This document shows, one piece after another, positions 11,615 through 25,000 of a DNA stretch of 64,000 nt. The notes below the pieces were generated by a model. That model worked only from the letters and a program-made list of their open reading frames with translations, ran no database searches and was not told the DNA's origin. The stretch is from Adineta vaga. Taxonomy: Eukaryota; Rotifera. Numbering within the stretch: position 1 is the stretch's first letter; every line of letters starts with the position of its first letter. Location: NCBI GenBank assembly GCA_021613535.1, contig CP075495.1, positions 2,728,001 to 2,792,000 on the forward strand, read 5' to 3'. The translations under genes were made by a program, and so were the position numbers.

Positions 11615-12121
11615 TTGAATACAACAATGACAACTTTCGTTTGATGAAAAACAAACTAAAAAATAAATGAATCATAAGAAACAATTGTCTGCGATCTGAT
11701 TAGTTATCAGCGTGTATACTCATAAACAAACATGGATGTCGCTCGTATCTGTGCACAATTAAGAAATCAGATTCGAGAACAATTAAATTAATAAAGTATA
11801 CATCCTTCGAATTTTATTGATTATTTGTATTCATAGATAACCTTTAGTTGAAGGTCAAGTATATTCTTTTAATTAAAATAAGGATTAACAAAAATAAAGC
11901 TTTCGACATTATAAAACTGACAAGACATGTCGATTGGCAAAAGAATATTGAAGATTTGTTTATGATTTTGTACTTTTGTCTGATATCAGTTAGTGAGAAA
12001 GATAAAATATATCTTACACCCTGTTAACTTTTCTTCATATTTCATTCTTTATCATAGTATACATCGGATGTTTTATCACCTCGAAACAATTATATAAACT
12101 TTTTTTTTGTTCGTATTTCAG
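11615..12121. promoter_or_regulatory. divergent promoter region CPT2 / GNPDA with a short upstream ORF
   Basis: About 500 bases between two divergent starts, likely containing both promoters. On the + strand an ATG at 11732 opens a 19-residue frame (MDVARICAQLRNQIREQLN, stop 11789-11791). It lies ahead of a pyrimidine-rich acceptor that abuts the GNPDA start, so it could be an upstream ORF in the leader or be removed with a leader intron. Confidence 0.4.
12120..12121 (+). promoter_or_regulatory. splice acceptor abutting the GNPDA start codon
   Basis: A run of T followed by GTTCGTATTTCAG ends exactly one base before the ATG at 12122. It is either the end of a 5' UTR intron or a spliced-leader trans-splice acceptor. 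The sequence alone does not decide. Confidence 0.6.
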
Positions 12122-13378
12122 ATGCGATTAGTAATTATCAAAGACTATGCCGAAGTGGCTGAATGGGGTGCTCGATATATAAAAAAGAGAATCAATGATT
12201 TCAATCCCGGTCCTGATCGATATTTCGTACTTGGTCTTCCAACTGGTAACTAATTTGATTTGCTAATTAATCTTAAATTAAATCCTTTCTAGGTAGTACA
12301 CCCATCGGTACTTATAAAAAATTAGTTGAATTTGTCAAAGCAAAAGAATTATCATTTAAATATGTAATTACTTTTAATATGGATGAATACGTTGGATTAC
12401 CACGAGTAAGATTTTGTGATCATTTGAATAAATGTTTCGTTATCATTTTAATGTAAAGGATCATCCGGAAAGTTATCATTCATTTATGTGGAAATTACTT
12501 TTTCAACATATCGATATTGATCCTGAAAATGTGCATATACTCAATGGCAATGCACCGGATCTTATTCAAGAATGTTCGCAATATGAACAAGCTATTCGAG
12601 ATGCTGGTGGTATTGATTTATTTGTTGGAGGTATTGGTCCTGATGGACATATTGCTTTCAATGAACCAGGTAGATCATTTTCTAGATTTGAACTGTTAAC
12701 TATTTCTTGTTCTTTACAGGTTCTAGTTTAGTATCTCGTACTCGAGTTAAAACACTTGCTCAAGATACGATTGCTGCGAATGCGCGTTTTTTCAATAATG
12801 ATATCAATCAAGTACCTAAATCGGCATTAACTGTGGGTGTCGGAACAGTAATGGATGCACGAGAAGTTAGTCATTATGTTTTTTTTCATTCAAGGACAAG
12901 CGAAAATAGAAAAATCTTTATTCTTCTTTCTAAAATAAACATTCATAAAGTAGAATATCTTCAAAATTGTCACTTAACTATTACCGAGGAAAGAAAAAGC
13001 TTTACTAATGGATAATACTTCATTCGACATTTGCCATTTCTTTAAATAAACCATGTTTCTCTTTTTTAATCAAGTAATCTTTGCATTGCATGATATAGAT
13101 GAGACATGCTATTATAAATACTTATTTTTTAGGTGATGATTTTAATTTCGGGTACTTCGAAAGCTTACGCACTTCATATGGCAATTGAAGAAGGTGTTAA
13201 TCATATGTGGACAGTATCGGCATTTCAAAATCATCCACGATTTTTATGTGTCTGTGATGAAGATGCAACAATGGAATTGAAAGTCAAAACCGTTCGATAT
13301 TTTAAAGGTTTGATGCCTGTACATAGTCAATTAATTGAAGAAACAGGTCATCCATCATTAATTCATACTGAAAATTGA
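12122..13378 (+). CDS. GNPDA1: glucosamine-6-phosphate deaminase (isomerase)
   Basis: Five exons: 12122-12245, 12293-12405, 12459-12669, 12720-12865, 13133-13378, totalling 840 bases (279 residues; human paralogs 276 and 289). It converts glucosamine-6-phosphate to fructose-6-phosphate plus ammonium in the cytosol, linking hexosamine turnover to glycolysis. Family marks in order: [19 protein letters not shown] at about 36, the catalytic loop [18 protein letters not shown] near 70, [16 protein letters not shown] near 137 with the catalytic His and Glu, and [19 protein letters not shown] near 205. Intron 4 is 267 bp, longer than its neighbours. Vertebrate GNPDA1 and GNPDA2 cannot be told apart here, so the symbol is by family. 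Tail to tail with TEKTL1, 188 bp between the stops. Confidence 0.93.
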
Positions 13379-13566
13379 ATCAAATGAAAAACATTTCTTT
13401 CTTAGAATTTATTTTATTATGATTATTTTTTTGCAATTAATCAAAATCAGTAGTAATAATTAATTGTCTTTAGAAAGACAAATGAAAGCAATATTCCAGA
13501 AGAGAAATAAAAAACACCAAGTCTTTGTTTTTTTTTCGATATTTTAATTAAAAACAAAACAAATAA

Positions 13567-15392
13567 TTAAGCGTGTACATATTTCGTTGCAGCCCATTTA
13601 TGATTCGATCGTCCTCGACGTTGACGAAGAATTTGTGAATCAATTTCTAATGCTGCTTCTTTATCGATTAAATTTGCTTGTAAACGTTGTCCAACTATAT
13701 GTAATGTTTTTAATTGTTTTTGTGTCTGATCAGCTGATTGTTGAAGATTTGTTGTAGCCTAAGGAAATAATTGAAAAGAAAAATATTTTACAAGAAAATT
13801 TAAGTTACTTTAATTGTCATTTGAGCTTCGGGCATTTGATTTCCCGGATGTCGTTGAAATGTTTGAATAATTGGTCGATCAAATCGTTCGGATATTTTCA
13901 AATTGGATGAACTTTGTGGACCTGCATTTGTTCGCTGTGCACTCATTGTTAAATTGTGCCAACGTTGTGCACGACTTTGAGCAAGCATATTTTCACCGAG
14001 TGAGACTGTTAGGTGTTGCTAGAAAAAGAGTACAAAAACGGATTCTCAATGGATAATTTAAGAATAAGAAGTAGATATTCACTGCTAATGTAACAATATC
14101 CGCTAGTTTTTGTGCCAAACTTTGATTGGTAGTTAATGTGTAAGCTTTTGCATCGTTAAATGCATCTCTTAATTGATTCATTATTTGTTTCTTGATTTCA
14201 CGTGATTCATCAATTAATTTTGCAGCATCATCAAATGCTTGAATAACATCTGGTGTAAATGGTTGTAAATGACCAACAAGAGGAAAGCCATTTTCATCTA
14301 ACAGTTTTGATTCAGCAGAATTCATATGATTTGTTCTATCGTGTTGTGATCGATAAGCTTGTGCAGAAGGTGCACGACGATGATGGATATTTCCTAATCT
14401 ATATATAACATTGTTCGAAATTAGTGATTTTATGAATTGAAAATCATGCATACTTTTCATTTCGAGCCACTTCAAATGTTCGTGATGCACTTGTTAAACA
14501 TTGACATATGAGTTCCGTAACTGTTGAACGTTCTTTACAAATGTTTCCTAATCGTCGTCGAATTTCATCAAGTTTCTACAAAAGAAGGTTTACAAAATAT
14601 TCGATGAAGAATTTCATTTTACCTGCATTTGATCATGAACATTTCTGCAATTTAGTTCGAGAATTTTTTTAATATTCATTAAATGATATTTTTCAGCAAC
14701 GAGAATGTCATCAACACCATCAGGTTCCTAAAAGAATAGAAATATTTCATCATCATTGACAAGAAAATAGCATTACCGATTCTCGTTGGGGTTTCTTTCG
14801 CATATTGATACTGTCTTTATTGATTACGAGATCTTTTCGAATATGATCAATTGCAGCTTCCGTATAATCTTTATGTTTCAATAATGATTTGATTTCTTCA
14901 TTGACATCATTCCAACATAAACGTAATTTAGCAACAACAACACGACATTGACGAGCATAGAGAAAGGCTTCTGTATTACTCAATTCACAAAGTAGTTCAC
15001 GTACGTTAGGTAAGGGATCAATACCTTAAAAAAATAATACTCAATTTTAATTTAAATGATTTGATTTTGATCTTACCTTTGCCAAAGAGAATATTTCGAT
15101 CACTTTGTTCTATTGCTTTAGCATTGACTCGAACATCAGCCATTGTTGCTTGACGCCAATTATCATTACTCAATAAACTTCGACCTAAACGTGTACCTTG
15201 TTGACCAGCAAAAGCAGTTGCTGGCCGAGTTGATTTGATTGTTTGTTGTTGTTGATTAGGTAGTTGTAAACCATCGTAGGTATAACCTCTTGTTATATAG
15301 TACTTTTCGTTATTATTTCCTTGATTATTATCATCAGTTAATGATGGTCTGTGCATTTGACATGCTGTTCTAGGTCGTTGAAGATTTGTCAT
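13567..15392 (-). CDS. TEKTL1: tektin-like protein 1 (CCDC105 family)
   Basis: Seven exons: 15392-15077, 15024-14777, 14727-14623, 14575-14454, 14398-14083, 14018-13809, 13758-13567. They make 1509 bases (502 residues), about the length of vertebrate CCDC105. The N-terminus (1-60) is polar with Gln runs. The rest is almost wholly alpha-helical coiled coil with the heptad/charge pattern of tektins (for example LDEIRRRLGNICKERSTVTE) and a conserved-looking Cys stretch ELICQCLTSASRTFE near 255. Tektins and tektin-like proteins line the lumen of ciliary and flagellar doublet microtubules. The assignment rests on overall pattern and length rather than a diagnostic motif. A divergent true tektin is the main alternative. 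Confidence 0.7.
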
Positions 15393-16055
15393 AATCTCGA
15401 ATTTTCTAATAATATCGAAATTATTCCATAAGAAAAAAAGAAGAAGAAAAAAAAAACTTTTTCTCTTTTTTATGTAAAATTTGAATATATGTATGTGATG
15501 GTTAAATAAAGTCACTAGAAACTCTCCTGTTTCAAATCGCTGTCATAGAATCAAGCATTATTGATTCCTTTTTTTATTCTTTTCCTTTTCCTCTCTCTCT
15601 CTCTTCTTTTTTCCTTCTTTCCTTTAATATGAGACATTCTTTTAATTTTTTTGGCTAGAAGGCATGTAACAACCAAACCTTATTTGATCGTTCGAATGAC
15701 AAACATCGACAACATTTCATTAGAGAAGCCCGTGGCAACCAAACTATCAAACAACATGTCGATGAGCGAACATACTTGTTACTGTAATCAAAATAGTAAC
15801 TCAGATATTTGTTATTGTTATTTTATTACAATCATATGTCTCTCTGAAGTCGTTCTTTTATTTTAATTAGTCAAAGTTCGTATTGAATAGATACACACAG
15901 AGGAAATTATAATAAACGAATGAATGAATGGATGGTGAAATATTGTAGTCATTTATTATTGTTTTGACATCACAAAAAAAATATATCGAAAATTTACAAA
16001 ATGAAATCGACGAGGTTAAAAGTCAGAGGCGTGATCGGTTTTTTCTATTCGTTTG
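15393..16055. other. intergenic, TEKTL1 5' flank and integrin 3' flank
   Basis: Contains a CT-rich tract near 15570-15625 and no frame I can support. The frame at 15651-15866 begins at a non-ATG codon and shows no features. Confidence 0.5.
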
Positions 16056-19000
16056 TTATTGTGAAGATTTTGGATAATAAGGAAATTGAGATCGTTGGTG
16101 TTGTTGAATGAAATGTGATGAATGTTGAGGAATAACAATAGGTAAACTCTCGACCGGATTTTGAATTATCATTTGATTATCATCAAGATCACTTGAGATA
16201 TCTTCACCATCACCAGTCATTGGATGTCGTCCAGATGGAGGTGATGTTGATGATAAATGATAATGACAATCAGGTGAAGAAGTGTCGACTAGAGTCGATA
16301 CTGGATAAAGTGGACGATGACGTTTGAAAAATCCACACTAGAACAGAATATCATAAAATCATTACTTTCTAATAGTACAATAAATTCTAGCTGACGGATT
16401 GACTATAATTACAGATGTGAATAATCGACTAGTTACTTCCTGAATAAATGCTATGAAGAAAAAATCAGCCGAGAGAAATCATATATGCCAAGGGTTAAGT
16501 CTTCATTTAGATGAGTTTTTTAATAGGTTAGTATGCATCAAAGGAAGATTTTACCCTCAAAAAGTACACATAAAGGGTTCTTATTGTTAATGAAACGTTA
16601 CCAATTGAGCAGTATAACTTTCAAGTGTACTTGTTTAACTAATTGAATACATCTTCAATTAATCGATCAGTTAAAAGCCTCACATTCGTTTCCACTTGAG
16701 TGACATATTTCAAGTTCAAAAAACAAAATTTTTCAGCTCAATGAACATTTTTTTTTGAAGTTATCAACATAAATCGTATTTGTCGTTCAGGCCTACATAT
16801 ATATATATATATACTTCCGTGAAGTACAGAATCGATTGAACTAACCAAAAAGAAAAGTCAGCATACAGACTGTCATTTTTCTCGATCAACACACATCAAC
16901 TAACTGTCGTATGCTTCGCTAGTTTTTTTTTCTATTCTGATAAATCTCTTTTGTTTTCCTAGAATTACCAGTCTATCGAGTCCTATTTCGCCATAAATAT
17001 TAACACGTCAACAACTGGTGAAGAGTCGGATTGTGACGGCACATCCATCTATTAGATTGAGAGTTAGATTGTCAGAAAGAAAAGACTATTGACTTTGTTG
17101 ACGATTGATGTTTTTGCACTGTTAATACTGCTTACATGATTATCATATAGATCAACATGCTATGTATGTCTAAGATTACTAGTTATACATGTTGATTCCA
17201 TTAAAATACAGGTAATGAATAATTTCGATTTTCTTTTGTCTATTTAAAAGAAGATACTTACACACCAGAGGACACCAACGAGAATAATTAAAAGGGTAAC
17301 ACCAGCGGTAATACTTAAAGCAATGAGCCAAACCCAATTTTGAGATGAGCGTTCGACAATTGGCGGTAATTGTGTTTCAAGCTAGAACAATATAGAATCT
17401 CATTTTATTTTTTTTTCAGATTTTAATAAAGAATATGAATGATTAATAGATGATGAAATGAGAAATATTCTTTTGTCCAGAAATTGTCATTATATTCTAT
17501 AGTGACGAATCATTCAATTGTCTATTGCTTTTCCTCGAAAGACAAGATCTCAACACGTTGTGATTACAATAAAATTACATTAATTTATCTCGAAGACAAA
17601 ATCATTCATGACACTGCTTAGTTTCATGCATATCTCTTAAGTATTTCTGTCATATTCTATTCACTTGAGTTTTTTTTTAATATATTCATAAAAAGAATTT
17701 ATGAATTTATAAAATTCCTACGTCATTCCATTATCTGTTGAATGACAAGAAATCTAGACATACATATATGTATGTCTCATGCGAAAAACTCCCGTTTTAT
17801 ATCACGAAAAAAATTAACGACGTTAAAGATTAAGTATAGAATCAAGCACTTATTGTTCTTCTTCCTTCCCGTCTTAATCAGCATTCCTTTCATTTTTGCC
17901 TTTCTCATTTGTTTACTGACGCTGTCTTTGACTTATCTCTCACTAGTTAACATTTCGCTTCCTTTTTTTTAATTATTCTACCAAGAGAATAATTATTATT
18001 TAAAAGATAACTCTAATTACAAATTATGATCGATAAGATCTCATTTCCAAATCATTATTCAATCGATCAACATCTTTGTAGGACATTTTTTCCCCGATCG
18101 ACATCAATGTATTTACACGATAAATAATAGGTTTGTTTGCAATTAATAGTTTTTCTTCTTTGTCTTACATCTCTCGACTACTCATTAGAAATTTTTTACA
18201 TTTTCTGGACGATGAATTCCTTCTATGTAGTATGTTGCATACGCGCGATATATATACATAAAATTTATCCTTATTTGTCATCATATAAGCCATATTGTAT
18301 AGATAAATATAGAAGGAATTCCGTTAACATTTGTATGAACAAAAGATTTTATTTTCTATTCGAATATTCCTCATCTTCATGACTTTATTCTTCTATCGAT
18401 CTGCAACGAAGTACGTTTTTCTCTCTTTCCTGGAAACATTATTGTCACGACCATTAAGTAATAACAAAAGAAAGACCTATACTATTGTCCTGATAATTTC
18501 ACTATATTATTCAGAGTTTTCTGTTGACATACCACATCTGCACACACATACACACAAAAGCTTATTCAAACTATATCTCTAGCGATTCGCTCTTCGATCT
18601 TTCTCTCTACTATCTATTTGTCTATTTTTACTTATATTCATGATCGTCTTCTCTTCTCTTTTTTTTATTTGCGACATAAATATTAGATGAATGCATCTGG
18701 ATTCATGTCCTCTTTTAGAGACGAAAAAATATCGTTAATCATCAACAACATTTTTTTATCCATTTTCTAAACAATAATCAACTAATGTCCTATAGATATT
18801 CACCAAAAATGTTTTTCTTTCTTCAAGTAAGTAGTGACGTATTGAGAACGTTAAATTCATTTTTTTTTCTCTTCAAATAAAATTCTTTTAATAGAATGAT
18901 AAATCAGCATACGAAATTTTAGAAATATATTTATCAACTACATTTTAATATATCACGCTCCAGTGATCCAAAAGAGAGCTTATCAAGTTGTTGCTCAACA

Positions 19001-22000
19001 TCACTTCTCTCTTTCATTTAATATTCCTTCGACGTCTCATCCTAATAATAACTCTATCAAAAACTATAGAAAGGAAAGACTTTTGAGTCTTTTCCTTCTT
19101 CTTCTTCTTCTTCTTCTTTTTTCTTTGCACAGTTGTTGTTTTTTTGTCTATTTACTCATGTATGTGAAAAAGCAAAACCAAGCAAATAACATTGATGAAA
19201 TTTTCATATTCCCTATTCGTATTGTTGGTGACTTGGTTTATACTTCTTTTTGTATTTTTCTTCTTCTATATATGCATAGTACTGCTTAGGGAATACAAGG
19301 ACTAATTACGTTGATTACGGACGTGTTCATCATATTAGAGAAAAAGAAAAGTGATGTTGATTAAACCGAGCAATAGTAAAAAATATGTGTAAATCAAATC
19401 ATAAGGATAACACATTGACACTAATATTTCTATGACACATAATCATTAGAATAATGATGACGACAAGACAAAGAGGAAAACGTCTGGGCGTAGCACTGTT
19501 GTCTTTCTAGTTAACAATGTTAATTATTATAAGTTTAAGCTTTTCTTTGCTTTGGTTTTAGTCTATCTTCTTCTTCCTCTAATTAATATACAAGATGCTT
19601 TATTAAATTTATAATCAGATAAATCTTAAAGTAAAATCACCAATTATGATAAGTTGTTAAATGTGATAGAAACAGTAAACGTAAAATTAGAATGAATAAA
19701 ACTTTACGAAACACTAATATTTTCCCCTAGGGGTTTTCTTTTTCTTTTTGAGTCCTAAACCTGAAGAATAGTTTTCATAGATAAAAGCGAATGTTTAATG
19801 TTGCTTGAAATTTTCTTTTTCTTTTTCTTTTTCTCTACACATACAAAAAAACTGATTTAGTAGATAAAGAGCGGATATGTCGATCCTAATTTTCAAACTT
19901 CTAATATTAATCGCAGTTAATAATTATCTATACTAGCTTAATTTCCTTTTCTTCTATATTGTTTTCTAGAAGTTAACATCCGATTCATTGTTATCTTGAT
20001 ATAAGATGCTTTCTTTTTTATGAATGTACACATAGAAAAGTCGAAAGACGAAGTAAAAAAAAACTGATTCTTTCTTTTCTGTTTCTTCTCTCTCGTTTTC
20101 CTTCTCTCACAATCAATGTTAATAAATGAGAGTCTGATTTCTCTTTTCTCATTTTTCTTTTTTTCTGTCCTATACACTCGGAAATAACTTGAAAGAACCG
20201 GACTTTCCATCGTTGTTACATATATTTTTTTCCTCACTAATCTAGATAATACACACACACACATATTAAATATTCGTCTTTACATGAAGTCGATTGACAA
20301 TGCTTTACAATGAACCAAACATGGTTAGGCTTATCAAATGCCGATAAAACAGGCACACGTTATGATTATAATAATTTCTTATTAACTGCTGATCTTTTTC
20401 TTAATAATACACTACAAGAAATTTCTAATGATATTCATCTGGAATATCAATCATACTTTTCCACATCAACAACAAGTTTAAAGCGAATACAAAATAATTC
20501 ACATGTTAATCAAAGTTCGATTATTAATCCATTGTTTATGAAGGGTATTTCATCACCAATTGAAAGATTTATATTAACTTTTTTCATGTCAACAATGGCA
20601 TTTCTAACTGTTTCGGGTAATTCATTAGTTATTATTGCATTTATATGTGAGCCAGCCATACGAACATATTCAAATTATTTTATTCTCAATCTTTCTATTG
20701 CTGATTTACTTATTGGACTTATTTGGTAAGTTATTCTTCTTCTTCTTGTTCTCTGCTAAAAGATATACATCGCTTAATAATATCTATCCAGTAAACTTCT
20801 TAACGTAATCTAAAAGTTCAGATATTCGTATACAATAAGATCTAAGAAGAAAACGATGAATAAAAGAATTTTCTGTTAAAAAGCGAACAACAAATTTCTT
20901 TTTATCTACTATGTAGCGAATGTAATCTTGATTTATTCAATAATTTATATGTAAACATGTTTTACAAATCTCCGATTGTCTGGCTCTTAAGGCCATTGAT
21001 TACGATGATTGAAAAAGCTATTTCGACATGTCTAGATGTTTATTTAACTATGAAAATGAAGTAATGAGAAAAGAGGCAAATATAGAAAATATTTCTCAAT
21101 CTAACGTCAAAAATAATTTGACCAAAATGACATTAGTTGATAAAACAAACGATAATGGATCCTTTCATGTTTTAGTATTCCACTTTATGCTCATAAAATA
21201 ATCTTTGGTGAATGGTATCTAGGATATATTCTGTGTAAACTATGGTTAGTTTTTGATTATGTTGTTGGTTCAGCCTCAACATTATGTATTGTTGTTATTT
21301 CTTATGATCGTTATCAAATGGTTTCCAAAGGTTTAAATTATATTTCGAAAACAACGATAAGACGTGCATTAAATTTTATGATAGGTACATGGATTATAGC
21401 AATTCTTAATTATGGTAAAAAAACGACGAAATTTAACATCCAAATATGATCGATTTGAATGGTTTTATTCTTTTCTTTTCTAGCTCCAGCAATACTATTA
21501 TGGGATTGGTTACCCGGTACTGATTTATTTCAAACTCGTTCCTGTGATCCACCATTTGCTAATAATTTTCCATATTTAGTAACAACAGCATTTGTTGAAT
21601 TTTTTGTACCATTTTTTAGTATAACAACACTTAATCTCTTAGTTTATATGAATATTCGTCAACGTTCACGTGGACTAATACGTACGAAAAGTACTCATAA
21701 TGACAATAATCAGCTTCATGTTGAAAAGAAAACATGTCAATCATCACATAATTGTAATGGAAAACTCGATTGTCATGATGATCAAGAACTTACACAACTA
21801 CAACCATCAACAAATATACCTTTACCAACTTCAACAACTTATTCAAAATCATCGTCCTCATTAGCCTTAGCACGTGATCGTAAAGCAGCAAAAAATCTTT
21901 TTATTCTCGTTTTTGTCTTTGCTCTATGCTGGTGTCCATATACATTTCTAACATTAATACGTGCATTATGTAAAAATCCAGATAAATGTATACCAGCATT

Positions 22001-25000
22001 TATCTACGAAATCACATTTTGGTTACTATGGTTAAATTCAACGATTAATCCATTACTATATTCATTTCTTCATGTGAAATTTCGTGAAGCATTCTATCGT
22101 ATTTTATGTTTTTATAATGTAAGACATCGTCGTCGATTATGAGACCATTAAATCTAATGACTAGCTTGAATAAAAAAATAATGTCTACACACACACACAC
22201 ACTCTCACATTTACAGAATTCAATCTGTCTCTCTCTCTCTATTCTTTTATCCAGATTATTTAGTAAATAAAAGGAAAACAAATATATGACTATGACCGGA
22301 TCATTTATATATATATATATATATCGAACGAGGAAATTTGTTGAAGAAAACGAGAATCAGGAAAGGAGCGTTATGCATTAATTATTTATGAGAAGAAATA
22401 ATTGCTTTTAGTGTATATATGTGCGTGTAATAAGACGTACCTTTAAATAAACGATTGCTTGTTTGGATGATTTATTGGATGGAAATTTTAGAGGAATTTC
22501 TCGAACTTGCGCACTAGCATTGGAGATAATAAGAAATGATTTCGACCGATCAAATTTCTAGAAAAAAAAAGAAGATATCAAATGATGAGATATGTGTGTA
22601 TTTTTTTTAACTCTTTCATCTTTTCTGTAAATTATTGTTAAAAAAAACCGCTTTCTAGCTAAGAAATATATCCATTGTGTTTTCAGTCATTGTTAAAATA
22701 TAATCTGCTTAAATATAAGAATCATTGTTTTGATATTCTAACCGAGAAACCAATGAGAGATTTTCTATTATAAAAGTATCGTAAATATTTCATGAACTTG
22801 ATTGAACTTATAACATGTATGTCATAGATATAACTTTAGAAAAACAAAAATCGCGGTCGATCATACGTCTAAATAACCTTTATCACTTTGATACAACTCC
22901 AAACGGCGTATTCTCTAAATTGATCATAATTGATCTTTTCACTAGACTTAAATAATAGAATACAATTTGAATACAAATATAAGTGAAGCCTAAGGCTAAA
23001 AGATAACAACATGGGTGAGAATCTATAAGTATAGTCGGTTCATTGTTCGCCTCTATGCGAACATAGAATATTTCATGAAAATGATGAGTTTATGTAAGTA
23101 TCAACGAGTTCACTAGTTACATATAATAGTGAAGAGAAACAAATATCAATAACTTACTGATTGAAATTGATTCAATCGTAGAATAGCTTTTAATTGAATT
23201 AAAACACTGTGACCAATTGGAAGTGTATCAATATAACAAATGAAACTTTTACATAATGGTCCATGACAAAAAGTAGGAATAGATGATTCTTGAAAACGTT
23301 CGATTGAAGATCCATCAGGAAGAATAAGATTATTCGAAAATGTTGAATGAATATTATTGATAACTGGATGATATATACCATTATTTTCTACACTAGGTAC
23401 ATGATTTATTGTCTAAATAAAGAAAGATTTTTATTCAAGTTTTGTTAGTTCTTTTTTTGTATTCAAACAATAGAAAAAACTAATTCCTCACTGGTTGATA
23501 GATATGACATCGATCAATTTTTGCTTTGGGATCTGATACTCGAATAATCGATGGAAGATCAATACCATGTAATAAAGGTTGTTGTTCATTAAAACCTGAT
23601 AATGGCATCATTGGCCACATTAGTTTGACTTCGGTACGTTTGGCATCACTTGGTCCTTTATTATGTAAAGTATATGTATGAACTATTTCAAGATCACTTG
23701 TGTGCTTGAGAAGATTATTATCCGATGAATCTAAGGCGATTTGTTCTGGTTTAGCAACACTAAAATTTAAACAGATATGAATGAATAAAGAAATGCATTC
23801 ATTGAGATTAGCTTATACCCGATAAAAACCAGTTCTGGTGAACTTGAAACGGGAACAATGATTTCTGACACTAAGTTTTTCGAATCTGGATTATCACTAA
23901 TGCATGAAAAGAAAGAAAAAGAAATCCAATTATTACAAATTTATTAGTTTATTTTAGAAAAATTCTTACCTAGTTATATTTATTGAAAATACAAGTGGAT
24001 CAGTTTCTATAGCTGAATAATTATTCACTGCTGTATGAATTTGAATTGAAATCTGAAAATTACAAGAAATTATTCATATGTATAGATCTTTGTAATATTC
24101 AACTTTACATTTCCATTTGCAAGGAAAGGATTACCAAGATGACATACAATAATTCGATCGGACCCTTTCATTAGATTACAATAAAGATTAACCTTACGAT
24201 AGAAAAAGGAAAACATAAATGAAGATTTAATCATTGATGCATACTGTAGAACTCGTATTAGAACGAACATATTCAACACCGACAGGTAATTGTATTAAAC
24301 ATTGTGTATCATAGGCATTTTCACCAGTATTGCTAACATTAATATCGAGTAAGATCTTTTTTGTCAAACCAACTTTATAGATATCTGGCCAACTAAAGAA
24401 GAAAAGATCTATCTATCTATCAATCATTCGATATTCTTTTACTTACTATGAAGTTTTAAGATGAAGATCTGGTACACAAACATCATCATAACCACAATCT
24501 TTTTGAATCGGAATCTGATGAATATATATAAACAAGAAAGATACTAAAAAAGAAAATGTCCATTTATTTGTATTTACGTTATAATCAAATGTCGAATTCG
24601 TTGGACTAAGAATAGGTGGAACAATAGTTGCATCTAATTTTGAAGTAAGTATGTAATTGATTTGAAGACGAATTGGTTGAAGTTTATCATCGACATCATC
24701 CTATATTGAATTGAATTAGTATCTTATTATAACTTCACATTTATAAATGAACTAAGCAATCTCTTATTTGCATTTTAATAATTCATTCATATGTATATCG
24801 ATTACCTTCATATATAATGCGTAATCATGACAAATACGATCGGATGTTTTAAAATGTCTCTTTTTAATCGATTTGAATGATTCACGAAAGAATAAACGTT
24901 GATCAGCTTGATTTTTCTCTTTATCCAATTGTATTTCATAAGTTAAAGCTATATGAGAATAATATATTCTAGTCCTATTTGAAATCTATTCAAAATCTTA

